Below, one piece after another: positions 11,431 through 22,552 of a stretch of DNA of 64,000 nt (position 1 is the first letter of the stretch; every line of letters starts with the position of its first letter). The stretch is from contig OY821517.1 in the NCBI GenBank assembly GCA_963682025.1, forward strand, positions 235,457,749 to 235,521,748, in the 5' to 3' direction. The position numbers were made by a program, and so were the translations under genes. The stretch comes from Cordilura impudica (taxonomy: Eukaryota; Arthropoda; Insecta; Diptera; Scathophagidae). The notes beneath the pieces are model-generated. The model had not been told where the DNA came from. It ran no database searches and saw only the letters and a list, made by a program, of their open reading frames with translations.

Positions 11431-12010
11431 TTATAAAACTGTACCTAATATTCGATATCATGTTTTTTAAATATTGTTATCTTTAATAAGACTTTTTACA
11501 CATGCAAAGTGATTAATGCCATGAAAAATTTTTTTTTTAGTTTTGTACCCTTAAATTTAAAAATGTTTCTAATACCTAAAAGTTATAAAATGTACCTAAA
11601 ATTTTATCTGATGTTTTTTGAATATTAATATTATTTTTATCCTTATATTTAAGACTTTTTACACATCCAAAGTGATAAATGCCATGAAATGCTTTGTAGT
11701 CTTGTATCCTTAAATTAAAAAATTTTTCTAACAACTAAAAGTTAGAAAATGTACCTAATATTTTACTTGATGCTTTTTGAATATTAATATTATTTTTATC
11801 CTTATATTTTAGACTTTTTACACATCCAAAGCGATAAATGCCATGAAATGCTTTTTTAGTTTTGTATCCTTACATATAAGACTACACATGCAAAGAGGTA
11901 AAGGCCATGAAATGATTTTTGTTTAGTTTTGTATCCTTAAATTTATAAAATGTACCTAATACTAGATGTTTTTTTTTTTTTTTACTTTTGTATCCTTAAA
12001 ACACTTAAAA
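11428..12010 (+). repeat. ~155-bp tandem repeat in the hAT 3' region
   Basis: About three and a half diverged copies, starting near 11428, 11578 and 11737, plus a partial one near 11883. Shared blocks are aaaatgtacctaa, gactttttacacat, aaatgccatgaaa and ttgtatccttaaat. Non-coding. Confidence 0.8.
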
Positions 12011-12349
12011 CTTATAAAACCGCGACCTCATGTTTTAAAAGTGTATTTTTAGTTTTGTATTTTAAATTTACTATTTATTACAAAAAATATAAAACAAATG
12101 AAAAAAAAATTTTTCTCAATTTTTATTCGCTATCACTAGCTCACATATGCATGAACTTGACATCCGACCACGTACTCGAGTTTATTGACTATAAACAAGT
12201 TGCAAACTCGAGTGCTTCGAACGTCATGTTCATATTAAGCACATGTGCAAACGATCAATACTTGTATTGATCTAAAGAAAATGGTTGCAACGAAATCCGA
12301 GTAGATATTCGAGTGTGAACGAATATTATGTATGCGTTGCAGTTCTCTA

Positions 12350-12698
12350 ATGTGAATGTACAAGAGTCGTTGCTCTGATTGTGAAATGTTGGAATCATCA
12401 AATTGCGTTTTGCTATAGTTAAATGCAATTTTGTTGAAATATTAAACCAACATAAATATTAAAATTTAAACTAAAGCATTGATTGCCCAATACTGCTTTC
12501 TTTTTAAAATAAAGAAAAGAATTGTTGATTGCACAATAATGTTTTGTCGACTCATGAATATATTTATGAAAATAATCGAATTCTGAAGTTTGGCATAAAA
12601 TAAAGAAATATTTTTAAGTAAGTCTTAAGACCATCAATCATTAATAAATTCACTAAATTTTTTTAAAAATTAAAGGAGTGTTATTTTGAGTTTTAACT
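12350..12698 (+). repeat. 3' LTR of errantivirus B, right part
   Basis: It begins with the second copy of ATGTGAAT and then matches 2787-3095 up to the TTTTAACT end. CACG, the B target duplication, follows at 12699. Confidence 0.9.
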
Positions 12699-13646
12699 CA
12701 CGCGCCTGCCTTTTGGCTTGAAAAACGCGCCCTCTATTTTCCAACGGACACTTGACGATATACTACGTGATTGTATCGAAAATTGTTGCTACGTATATAT
12801 TGACGACATTATTATATTCAGTCGGAACGAAAGAGAAATCTGTCCCACATAGAAAAAATCTTCAAGACACTCGAAGAGGCCAATATGAAAGTCCAGTTGG
12901 ACAAGTGCAAATTCTTTGAGAAAGAATTTGAATTTCTTGGCTTCGTGATATCCCAAAATGGTATTAAGACCAATCTTAACAAGGTCGAGGCTATAGCCAA
13001 ATTTCCACAGGCTCAAAATCTGAAGAAACTTCGGAGTTTTCTTGGGATGTATGGCTACTACCGTAGGTTTATCAAGGACTACGTAAAAATTGCAAAACCT
13101 CTGACATCTCTTTTAAGGGTGGAAGAGGGGCGAACGCCCAAAAACAGGTCTGCTAAAGTAAAAATATCACTTGACGAAGAAGCGAAGGAGTCATTTAGAA
13201 AAATTAAGAACTCACTTATTTCCAGTGATGTTAGCTTGATTCATCCGGACTTTAATAAAACTTTCGAACTGACAACAGACGCCTCCAATTTTGCTTTAGA
13301 AGCAGTACTATCGCAGGATAATAGGCCTATAGCATTCGTATCCAGAACACTAAACAGGGCGGAAGAGCACTATGCCGCAAATGAAAAAGAAATGTTGGCC
13401 ATAACAACTTTTAGAAATTACCTATATGGCTCGGCAAAAGTTAGAATTTTCACAGATCATCAGCCGCTGACGTACGCGCTCAACAATAAGAATAATAATA
13501 GTAAGATGAAGAGATGGAAGTCCATCCTGGAGGAATATTCTTACGAAATCTGTTACAAACCAGGAAGAACAAACGTGGTAGCTGACGCGCTATCAAGGAT
13601 AACGACGACAGATCCGCAGGTCCAATACCTTATCAATTGCTACTAA
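12699..13646 (+). pseudogene. pol: RT and RNase H of errantivirus A, resumed
   Basis: This continues the frame broken at 2597. RLPFGLKNAPSIF is followed by YVYIDDIIIF, the RT motif C with both aspartates. A frameshift near 12835 separates this from the long open part at 12885-13646, which holds the RT thumb/connection (SFLGM-x-GYYRRFIKDY) and RNase H (TDASNFA, NEKEMLAI, FTDHQPLTYAL, NVVADALSRI). It is closely similar to element E at 27540-28260. The first four bases (CACG, 12699-12702) are the target duplication of B. Confidence 0.9.
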
Positions 13647-13661
13647 TTCAGACGATACTCT

Positions 13662-14335
13662 TCACACAATTTGATTTACAGTATAGAAACGCCAATCAAT
13701 GCCTTCAAGAACCAAATTTTTTTGAAAATAGGTCCGACCCCAAATCACGAATTTAATATCGTGTTGCCAACCTACAACACGCACACTATATCCGAACCTA
13801 CGACTCGCAGGAAAATTTAAAAAAATCCTTAAAAAATATCTCAATCCGTTGGTTATAAACTGCATTAAATGTGAGGAAAACATAATGGCAAAAATACAAG
13901 AATTGTATCCGATTCACTTTAGCAAATACAAAGTAAGATTTACTCAGGTGCAGGTAGTGGATGTAATCAGTGTCCAGGAACAAGAGGATATAATAATAAA
14001 AACTCATAATAGAGCCCACAGAAATGGGAAGGAAAATATATCACAAATTCTGGAGAAATTTACTTCCCATCAATGGCAACTAAAATAAAAAGAATTATTC
14101 AGCAATGTTCAGTATGGTAAAAACGACCGTCGTCCGGTAAAACCCGAGATCCAGGCGACACCGATACCAAAATTCACAGGATAAATAGTGCACATGAACA
14201 TACTTATAATTGGAAAAGAACTGATTTTGACTGCAATAGAAAAGTTTTCGAAGTACGCGATTGCGAAATCTATCCGATCAAGAGCTGCGAAAGACATTAG
14301 ACAACCATTATGAGAGATCTTATTTTGTAGTGTAT
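13662..14335 (+). pseudogene. pol: Integrase N-terminal half of errantivirus A
   Basis: The open stretch at 13849-14088 shows the histidine part of the integrase zinc domain (H-x3-H in the HNRAHRNGKENI region). A broken core follows, reading IGKELILTAIEKFSKYAIAKS in one frame near 14205-14270. Several frameshifts and stops occur between 13646 and 13849. The coding track stops at 14335, where the LTR of element C starts, and resumes at 20309. Confidence 0.8.
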
Positions 14336-14991
14336 GCATGACGTCACACACAAACTAAATATAAACAATGAAAATATGTGTCATGCACAACTATACAGCC
14401 AATATTGTGTTGAGTTCTAGACAAGTGTTCATAAAAATAACAAGTGTGACTAAACATGTATGAATATCCCAGGTCAGCTACAAATTAATAAGCGATCATT
14501 TTTTGTTTTGATTTAATGTAAACAATTAGAGTAAAAGTTTAAAGTTACATTGTAAATATCAAAGCAGTATATTACAGTGAAAATATTTTGAAGTGTTGAG
14601 TAACATTCAATAATCATGAAAGTTACTCAATGCACTATATTCTTTACAGAGAAATGCTTTCTAAATTGCTGGGATATTGATACAAATCCATATAGTTTAG
14701 ATAGATTTAAATATAGATTAAGAACCCTAAAATAATCAGAAATCATTGAGTGACTTTAAATGTCACTCAATACTAGACTAGTTATAAGAATCTCATTGTA
14801 GCTTTATAAGCAAAGAAAAATCAAATAAAGCAACGATTGTTTTACAAAACATCAAAGTAATTACTTCGCTTTATTTAAAATAGCGTACGACGCTCCTAGA
14901 TGAGCGTAGGTTTCTTTAAAAATATAGAAACATATATTTCAATAAACGCTCCTTTAGATGAGCGAATGTTCCATAGGACCGAAACATTTCA
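14336..14991 (+). repeat. 5' LTR of element C
   Basis: 656 bp, TG...CA ends, nearly identical to 19627-20308. Near the right end two hairpin-like motifs, CGCTCCTAGATGAGCG and CGCTCCTTTAGATGAGCG, flank an AATAAA. Confidence 0.95.
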
Positions 14992-15012
14992 TGGCGATCC
15001 TGCAAAATTGCC
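14992..15012 (+). promoter_or_regulatory. Primer-binding site of element C
   Basis: TGGCGATCCTGCAAAATTGCC follows the LTR without a gap; similar to the 412/mdg1 site. Confidence 0.75.
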
Positions 15013-15336
15013 TCGTATGGCAATAAGAAGAAGCCTCCTAGATTGAGCTATAAAGGCACCTAATCCACGCCGGGGATTAGAAGGATTGTGTGGCCAAAAG
15101 ACAATCAGGACAGCATAAGAGGACCACAAGTTACCAATTGGCAGAAGAAAACGAAAACTCACAACAACAAGAAGCCGAAAGCAAGCAGATACATTCATGG
15201 CAGAACATCAGCAAGTATAAACGAATAAATTAATAGAAATAGAGTGCTCTTAAGTGAGAACCTATCAGGGTGCGGAGGCGATTTCGCCTATGCACAAGGT
15301 GTAGGGACAATATATAAATAAATAGAAGTTTTTATA

Positions 15337-15618
15337 ATGAACAATAATAAAGTTGGTCCTAGACCATTAACCATCGAGGAATACTTGAAAAGAAGTAGAC
15401 CAAAACCAACGGAGAAGCCTTTAAACATCCCTAAGGTAAAACCACCAAAGCGACGTGGTGGATTTCTAGTAAACAAGAGAAGAGAGTTGGCAAACTTCAA
15501 AAGAATAGTAAATTCATCGCCACCTCCACCGTGGGACTTAGCAGCCAAGTATTGGGTAAAGATCGACGAGATCGAGAAGATAATAGACACCCATATGCGA
15601 GTGACGAAGCAGAACTGA
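15337..15618 (+). CDS. Small basic leader ORF of element C
   Basis: 93 codons with ATG at 15337 and TGA at 15616, between the primer-binding site and gag. The product is very basic and proline-rich (RSRPKPTEKP, KVKPPKRRGG, SSPPPPWDL) with a helical C-terminal third. I do not recognise a domain. It ends about 445 bp before gag. A function in RNA binding or translation control would be a guess. It could also be a chance ORF, although its composition is unlike the surrounding A/T-rich DNA. Confidence 0.5.
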   Translation: MNNNKVGPRPLTIEEYLKRSRPKPTEKPLNIPKVKPPKRRGGFLVNKRRELANFKRIVNSSPPPPWDLAAKYWVKIDEIEKIIDTHMRVTKQN

Positions 15619-16063
15619 AAAGTTAAATTTTTTTTTTTTGAAAAAGTAAAAGAAACAAAAATTTTTTTGATAAATAAATAGTATGTTATTTTCAAATAAC
15701 AATTAAAATTTTAAGAATAAAGAAATAATAAAATTTTTAAAGTAACTATTATTATTGTAATATTATTAATAATTTTGTATATAATAGGAATTTTACTAAA
15801 AATATACATAACCAATACAGTTGTGTATAAAGTAAACAAATTAGCGTATTTAGGGCAGGAACAAATCGAAGATTTTAGAGCTATTAAAGAAACATTTTTG
15901 TCATTATTTGAATAAAAATGTATAGATAGAATTTGAATATGAAGTTCAGAAATATTTATGATAAATATATAGGTTGAATTTTTGATAATAGTAACGCCAA
16001 TGGTAATAGTTCTAAACAGAAAATGGTTCGACTTTATGCTAGCAATTAGTAACAGAAACATAA
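15619..16063 (+). other. Element C leader without a gene
   Basis: A/T-rich untranslated sequence between the leader ORF and gag. No repeat or conserved motif was recognised. Confidence 0.5.
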
Positions 16064-17227
16064 ATGGAAGCACAGAAAGCTCTTGAACAAATCACTTTAA
16101 ATGCTAGAAAGTCATTGTCAAGGCCGTACACTTTAGAGACAATTAAGGAGAAAAATATAGAAATACAAAAATTAGAGGAAAAATTCAAGAATTATATAAA
16201 AGACTCAGACTTGGAAGAATTGGACGGTAAGGAAGCTTGGGAAAATTTTGTAAAGGCTAAAGAGGAAACTTTGAAATTACTGGAACAACATTCTAAGAGA
16301 AAGATAATAACGAATCCAATCATGACTAATTTGGACATGAATGAATTGTCGCTAATTACCAAATTGGTACCAAAATTTTCGGGTAGATCTGGTGAACTGC
16401 AAGATTTCTTGACAAATTTGGAAACGGTATCATTGACTGTGGCTACTGAAAAGGCCAATTCGTTTTCTAATTTTATTTTTAAATCAAGGTTGGATTTAAA
16501 AGTTCAGAGTAGAGTAAAACAAAATTCTGTACCGACTAACATTGATGATTTAATAGAGGTATTAAAATTGACATATAAATCATCAAGATCTTCAAATACT
16601 GTGTTAAGTGAGATAACGCGTACCATCCAAAGGGATAACAATTTACTGGGATCTGCAACAAAAATAGAGAAACTCATTACGGAATGGAGCGAAATACAAA
16701 TTTCCGAACAGGGAGAGGCAAATATAGATGCTATAATCAATAGCAACAGTAAGATTGCCTTTAACGCATTCGTGAATGGAATAACTGATCCGCAAATAAT
16801 AACTACGGTTGACGCAAGTCAAGTGACAACTTTGGTAGAAGATCTAAAAATTGCCGAAAAATTTTCGTCAAGGAAACAACAAGGGCAAGTATTATATCAG
16901 AATGCTCAATATAATAGAGCACGTAACACTACGATATCTAGACAATCGATTTGCAAAAACTGTGGTAGGAATCATGGCAATATGTGTCCCGCAGAAGGTG
17001 CGAAATGTCACAAGTGTGGAAAAATAAATCATTTTGCAAACATGTGTTTTACGAAAATTTCAAACCCTAGTAACAACAACAGAAAACGTACTAGCTATAG
17101 GAACGTTAATAACAACAACAACAGAAACAATTACAATACAAGAAATCGAAATGTAAATAGAATTCAGAAAAACGCACAAAACCCGGAGACCGACGGAATA
17201 CAGTCTACAGTGGGGTTAAATTATTAG
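16064..17227 (+). CDS. gag: Gag of element C
   Basis: 387 residues, uninterrupted. The N-terminal 70 residues are helical and charged, and a capsid-like region spans about 85-280 (LVPKFSGRSGELQDFL, then FIFKSRLDLKVQSRV). At residues about 297-330 two Cys-rich motifs occur: CKNCGRNHGNMC and the CCHC knuckle CHKCGKINHFANMC. An Asn/Arg-rich tail follows. The gene ends TAG at 17225 and Pol runs on in another frame, implying ribosomal frameshifting. It is the only full-length structural gene in the A-B-C-E nest. Confidence 0.88.
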   Translation: MEAQKALEQITLNARKSLSRPYTLETIKEKNIEIQKLEEKFKNYIKDSDLEELDGKEAWENFVKAKEETLKLLEQHSKRKIITNPIMTNLDMNELSLITKLVPKFSGRSGELQDFLTNLETVSLTVATEKANSFSNFIFKSRLDLKVQSRVKQNSVPTNIDDLIEVLKLTYKSSRSSNTVLSEITRTIQRDNNLLGSATKIEKLITEWSEIQISEQGEANIDAIINSNSKIAFNAFVNGITDPQIITTVDASQVTTLVEDLKIAEKFSSRKQQGQVLYQNAQYNRARNTTISRQSICKNCGRNHGNMCPAEGAKCHKCGKINHFANMCFTKISNPSNNNRKRTSYRNVNNNNNRNNYNTRNRNVNRIQKNAQNPETDGIQSTVGLNY

Positions 17228-18840
17228 AAAATACTAAAGTATACAGCATATCATCCAAACTCAGAAACTACGTGAGATTTAGTATTGAAAATACAGATAA
17301 GGAGTTAACATTTTTGATTGACACGGGAGCTGATGTCTCGTTGTGCAAGAATAAATTTTTAACGAGTTATGAGGTAAACGAGGATGACTATTGCAACTTG
17401 ACAGGAATTTCAGATGAGATTATTAAATCACTGGGTTCCACAAATATAAACATAAATGTAGACAATGGTGTTATAACACAGAAAATACAACTGGTAGAGG
17501 ACAATTTCCCAATAAGCACAAATGGAATTCTGGGAAGGGATTTTCTTTCAAAATATAAATGCAATATAAATTATGATACCTATGTGTTGACGTTTAATTT
17601 TAATAATGAGATGATAGTGATTCCAATACATGATAATACCTTTAGGATTGATAGAGTAAAAATACCACATCGAAGTGAAATAGTAATACGATTAGATTCC
17701 GATAAATTGAAAACAATGATACCTAAAAAGAATGATGAAAATATAAAGAAATCGCTGGTGATAACAAGAAATATGAAAAGGAAAATGATACAAACTGAAG
17801 AAAATGAGAACAAAACTAAAAGAGAAAATGAAAAGAAATCTAAAAGAGAAAACAAGAATAAAAATGAGGTAAATGATGATACAAATCTTACCGAGCCTGA
17901 TCAACTCAAAATGTGGGAGTGTACATCAATGAATGATATAAAACTTGCAGTAAAGCTGAAGTTTATAATAGAAAAGTCAACTAGAGAATTCAAAATTGAG
18001 AAAAATCTTGCTTTAGAGCAAATGGCCATCAGATGTAGCGATAATCCCGATTATATATGTAATATGTTGGAGAAACTACCTTCTGTTTTAAGCAGATTGA
18101 ATTGTGTTATGTTCGCACTGGAAAAAAGTGACGAAATATTCAAAAAAGTAAATATAGAAAAAATTAAAGAAATAATAAATAAAAGTAAAGGAAATGACGT
18201 CAGAATTCTCATATATAGCAAACCTCAAAGAATAACAGAAGAACAAGAAAAAATTAAATTAATTGAATTGTATCACGACACACCATGCGGAGAACATTTC
18301 GGAATAAGAAAAACATTGATAAAATTGAAACAGAAATACATATGGAAAAACATGAATAAAATGGTAAGAAAATATGTATCAACGTGTGTTCTTTGCCAAC
18401 GGAGCAAACAAATAAGATACACTGTAGAACCATTATGTATAACGGACACACCGGGAAATAGCTTTAACACTGTGGTTATCGACACGGTTGGACCATTACG
18501 TCCTTCAGGGAATTTTCGATACATTTTAACTATGCAGTGTGAACTTACTAAGTATGTGATAGCAGTCCCGATGGAAACAAAAGAGGCTAAGAGTATAGCG
18601 AAAAGCCTTATAGAAAACTTGATATTAATATATGGCATTTTTGAAACTCTAAAATCTGATAGGGGTACAGAGTTTGTGAATGAACTAATGAAAGAAATAT
18701 GCAATTTGTTAAGAATCGAGCAAAAGTTGTCTACACCATATCACCATGAGACTTTGGGTACCAAAAAAAGAAATCATAGAGTGTTGAATAAATACTTCTT
18801 GTCATTCTTTCGCTTACAATATAACACCACATGTAGATAA
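17228..18840 (+). CDS. pol: Protease-integrase fusion of element C (RT/RNase H deleted)
   Basis: The protease has FLIDTGADVSLCK (about 17312-17350) and GILGRDFLSKY (about 17527). After about residue 150 it passes in frame into the Lys/Glu-rich segment that normally follows RNase H. It then enters integrase: H-x-TPCGEHFG and CVLCQRSK zinc ligands, D in VVIDTVGPL (about 18475) and D in LKSDRGTEF (about 18655). No RT or RNase H motif exists anywhere in the element, so about 500 codons were removed without breaking the frame. The catalytic glutamate position (normally T-I/V-E-R/Q-NHR) reads TKKRNHR at about 18760. The frame then shifts and the integrase tail continues in other frames to about 19220. 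Confidence 0.85.
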
Positions 18841-19220
18841 CAATTATTCTCCATTTGAGTTCATTTTTGGTAAATTACCTAGATTACCGGGTGAACAAAT
18901 TATGAATAATGATAGGGTATACAACTTAGACAATTATGCTAATGAATTGAAAATGAGGCTAAAAATTTCATTGGTAAATGCTAAAAAAACTAATTGAAAT
19001 TACGAAAAAGAATCGAAGTTTAGAATCATATAACAAAATAAATAGGATAGATCTTAACATAGGAGATTTAGTGCTAGTAAAATTAGAAACTAGGAAAAAG
19101 AACCAAAGACCATATAATACCGTATGAAATTATAGATACAAATAATTTAAATGTCACTATAAGAATAAATGGAAAAGAAAAAACTGTACATAAAAATTTA
19201 TTGAAAAAATACAATAGATA
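18841..19220 (+). pseudogene. pol: Integrase C-terminal tail of element C, out of frame
   Basis: Segments AYNTTPHVDNNYSPFEFIFGKLPRLPGEQ and YNLDNYANELKMRLK, read across frames between about 18810 and 18970, match the end of the D integrase (57350-57560). Stops and frameshifts break it. Confidence 0.7.
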
Positions 19221-19626
19221 ACTAAGACAAAAATTTAAAAAATTGTAATATAATAATAATTTTTAATACTATCAGCATTTATAATAAGGATAATAGTATA
19301 GAAAAACAAAAAAAAAATTATTATTTAAGTATCACTTGTAACAAATTTTTTTATTGTATAATTATTATGTCATTTAAACACAAAAATAAGATGTATAAAA
19401 AAAAAAATTTTTTTGTAATAAAATAATTATTATGTCACTTAGTAACTAATTCAAATATCAACAAGAAATTTGTAATATATGTTCAAATATCAGAGAAATT
19501 TTTTTTTAAAAAAGAACACAACTTATAGCGTATTCTAATTTCAAAACCAACCAAACAACAGCAATTAAGTGAAATCACACAATTTCTGTAAACACAAATG
19601 GTGTGATTTAACTGAAAGGGTAGGGG
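19221..19626 (+). other. 3' untranslated region and polypurine tract of C
   Basis: A/T-rich, with a short duplication (aattattatgtca at about 19361 and 19425) and an inverted repeat aaatcacac/gtgtgattt near 19572-19605. The purine run gaaagggtagggg (about 19614-19626) abuts the 3' LTR. Confidence 0.7.
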
Positions 19627-20308
19627 TGTAGTGTATGCATGACGTCACACACAAACTATATATAAACAATGAAAATATGTGTCATGCACAACTATACAAG
19701 CCAATATTGTGTTGAGTTCTAGACATAGAGGCGCGTATAACAAGTGTTCATAAAAATAACAAGTGTGACTAAACATGTATGAATATCCCAGGTCAGCTAC
19801 AAATTAATAAGCGGTCATTTTGTTTTGATTTAATGTAAACAATTAGAGTAAAAGTTTAAAGTTACATTCTAAATACCAAAGCAGTATATTACAGTGAAAA
19901 TATTTTGAAGTGTTGAGTAACATTCAATAATCATGAAAGTTACTCAATGCACTATATTCTTTACAGAGAAATGCTTTCTAAATTGCTGGGATATTGATAC
20001 AAATCCATATAGTTTAGATAGATTTAAATATAGATTAAGAACCCTAAAATAATCAGAAATCATTGAGTGACTTTAAATGTCACTCAATACTGGACTAGTT
20101 ATAAGAATCTCATTGTAGCTTTATAAGCAAAGAAAAATCAAATAAAGCAACGATTGTTTTACAAAACATCAAAGTAATCACTTCGCTTTATTTAAAATAG
20201 CGAACGACGCTCCTAGATGAGCGTGGGTTTCTTTAAAAATATAGAAACATATATTTCAATAAACGCTCCTTTAGATGAGCGAATGTTTCTAAGGACAGAA
20301 ACATTTCA
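19627..20308 (+). repeat. 3' LTR of element C
   Basis: 682 bp. It differs from the 5' LTR by an extra ~25-bp segment near 19725 (atagaggcgcgtataacaag) and a handful of substitutions. Confidence 0.95.
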
Positions 20309-20790
20309 ATTTTCTTTTGTGCTAGAGACATTGTTTATGGATAACGAAAAATCATTTAACTCCGACTCAATTTATGATTGAAAATGAGTTCAGCGCTAAC
20401 ATATTCAGGACACCTTCTTATACAAGTTATTCGAATGGTCAAGTGGAACTCTTCCACTCAACACTTGAGGAAATTATGAGATGCCTCCAGAGAGTAAAGG
20501 TACTCCGACCTTTTCAAGAATTATTGGACAGATCTGTAAAAAATATAACTTCTCCGTTCACTCGACAATTTCAAAAAAACCTATCGAAATATTTCCCGGT
20601 AGGAAAATTGACAATGACCCCTGTAAACTGGATAAAGACAGACAGGAAATTATAAACAAGATAATTGAAAAACAAAACCGTGACTTAATCTTCCATAATA
20701 ATACTAGTACGACCCCAAGGACGTATTCACAAAACGAGAATTATACCTCCACGGTGAAATCAAATCGGGCAGGATAGTTCATAAGAGCAA
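20309..20790 (+). pseudogene. pol: Integrase core (C-terminal half) of errantivirus A
   Basis: Immediately after element C the A frame resumes. The second catalytic aspartate appears in FMDNEKSF (about 20336-20360) and the glutamate in NGQVELFHSTLEEIMRC (about 20434-20485). This order (D then E, 40-odd residues apart) is the DD(35)E core. Stops and frameshifts follow, and the C-terminal tail is split between frames at 20481-20777. The four bases ATTT at 20309-20312 duplicate 14332-14335. Confidence 0.85.
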
Positions 20791-20807
20791 TATAAAATAT
20801 TATACCA

Positions 20808-22255
20808 ATGGTAAAACTAACATACATGGTTTACTCTTTTCAGATAACAAAGGACACCTTTAAAATGATGTTGAAAATATTAATAGTGATCGCAACATTC
20901 GCGCTAATGGCAAACGCACAGCATATTGATGTACAGGACCTTACGAACAATAACGGCTATATCCCGATGAAAATAGAAGAGCTAAAAACGGTAAGCCACT
21001 ACTACAAAACCCTTCACTTTATTAATTTGACAGCATACGAAGAGACAATGAAATTGATAGCTAGCAACTTAAACATGCTTCGATGAACAACTTTCGATGA
21101 TACGCAACTATTGGACACCATAGACCGAAACTATAGATTGCTGCAGGCTAAGATAAATGGATTACACCCTAACATACGGCGAAAACGGGGCTTATTAAAC
21201 ATTATGGGTAGCGGTTTGAAGTACGTCGCTGGAACAATGGACAGCAAAGATGAGGAGCAAATTAAACACGCACCCAATATCCTGGGTACTACTCAGGAAA
21301 ACACTATAGGTAATATTGACAAACTGGTTTAGTCTAATAATTTAATGACGGACCAAATAAACAATATCACCAGGCATATTAACGGACAACAATTTCGCAT
21401 CACGCAATATTTGAATCAATTTAACGAAATGACGCAAAATAGAATAAAAACTTTGGAAAACTAAGTATAATTCATAGAACATATTTATCGGATCGACAAA
21501 GATGTATCCCTTTTGAAGGACCACATAAATAACATAGGACAAGTTATATTTTCCAGTAAGCTAGGTATAATTCCAACTGACCTACTCACCCAAACGGAAC
21601 TGGATTTGATTTCGGACTTTAATAGCTACAAAAATATTAAGGTAGCTATACCATTTCAAAATAATACCCTAGTGATAACACTACTTATCCCACAATGTTC
21701 CCCTAACATACTTTCAGAAATCAGATTTGAACCTATACCCGATTCCAATAATAATTCTATCATCCTGGACGAATACGAAATTTATGTCGACACGAATAAC
21801 ACAATTTATGAGACGGAGATAAAAGACAATTTAGAGAACAATTTGATTAAAGTCGAAAATAAGTGTATGCAGGATATTCTGGAATTTAAAGAGGCTGTAT
21901 GCAAAGTAAGAATAGACACTGAAACCAGCGTAACTGAAATTATGCCCGGAGTAATAATATTTAAAAATTATTATTCTAATATAACACAAAATTGTAAAAA
22001 GCTAGAATTAAGACGAAATGGTAATTTTTTAATTAAATTCGAAAACTGCAAAATAGAGACAATTAACAAAACCTTTACAAATGTGAATTTGAAAATTTAT
22101 AATACATTGATATTACCAAATGTTATTACAAAAATTAAAGAAAATGTGAATTTAAAAAATATTACAACACTAGAAAACCTCTATGTTGAACAATTAAGCC
22201 ATGAAAATAATATAAAAATACTTACCAAGAAAAATAAAAATATGAATATTATAAG
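20808..22255 (+). pseudogene. env: Envelope (F-like) gene of errantivirus A, 5' and middle part
   Basis: Insect errantivirus envelopes descend from baculovirus F-type fusion proteins and are made from a spliced RNA. A pyrimidine tract ending in CAG at 20841-20843 is a plausible env splice acceptor. Methionines at 20865 and 20868 begin a hydrophobic signal peptide ending in an Ala-Asn-Ala-Gln motif. A furin-type RRKR site at about 21180 precedes a Gly-rich fusion peptide (GLLNIMGSGLKYVAGTMD). A stop near 21084 and stops near 21332 and 21463 break the frame. The part at 21513-22255 is open, with several N-x-T/S sites. The Harbinger element interrupts it; the transmembrane end is at 31658. Confidence 0.85.
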
Positions 22256-22552
22256 TCTAACGGCGTTTTCTTTTTTTGACAAAAAATGTTGCATGTTTTT
22301 CCCATTTCGCACTTTTTTTCTCTTATTGTGTTCTTTTCTAAAAAAAATGTCAACCTTGCGAAAGGGTAAAGTGTTCTTTACTAAAAATGTCGCACTATAA
22401 ATATGTGAAAAAGTTGCATCTTTCGCACTTTAAAAATACAGAGGGTGAGAATCGCACGTTAAAACAGTTGACATTTGTTTTGTTTATTAATGTGCATTTG
22501 TGTGAAGAAATGAAAAAGTGTTCAATTTTTATTTTGTTTAAAATAAATTAAC

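Larger units (their letters stand above)
9276..12349 (+). mobile_element. Hermes/hobo-like hAT transposon inserted in the B LTR
   Basis: The ends are CAGAGAACTGCA at 9276 and the inverse TGCAGTTCTCTA ending at 12349. The insertion is flanked by a perfect 8-bp duplication ATGTGAAT (9268-9275 and 12350-12357). An 8-bp duplication and 5'-C/TAGAG ends are hAT hallmarks. The 3074-bp element carries one broken transposase gene on the plus strand. It is among the last insertions in the nest. Confidence 0.95.
2599..12698 (+). mobile_element. Errantivirus B (17.6/297-type) inserted in A
   Basis: LTRs start AGTTACGTAT at 2599 and 9092 and end TTTTAACT at 3095 and 12698. The insertion lies in the RT codons of A. 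The flanks are CACT at 2595-2598 and CACG at 12699-12702; the A coding frame requires CACG, so the left copy has one changed base. Gag, PR, RT, RNase H, IN and env follow in order. Its RNase H and integrase resemble the 17.6/297/ZAM branch rather than A and E. The 3' LTR is split by the hAT element at 9276-12349. Without it B is about 7.0 kb. Confidence 0.92.
14336..20308 (+). mobile_element. mdg1/412-type LTR element C inserted in the A integrase
   Basis: LTRs TGTAGTGTATG...ACATTTCA lie at 14336-14991 and 19627-20308, with ATTT duplicated on both sides (14332-14335 and 20309-20312). The primer-binding site TGGCGATCCTGC resembles the arginine-tRNA type of 412/mdg1. The element has a small leader ORF, an intact Gag and a Pol that fuses protease directly to integrase. 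RT and RNase H are missing, so the element cannot move by itself. Confidence 0.93.
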
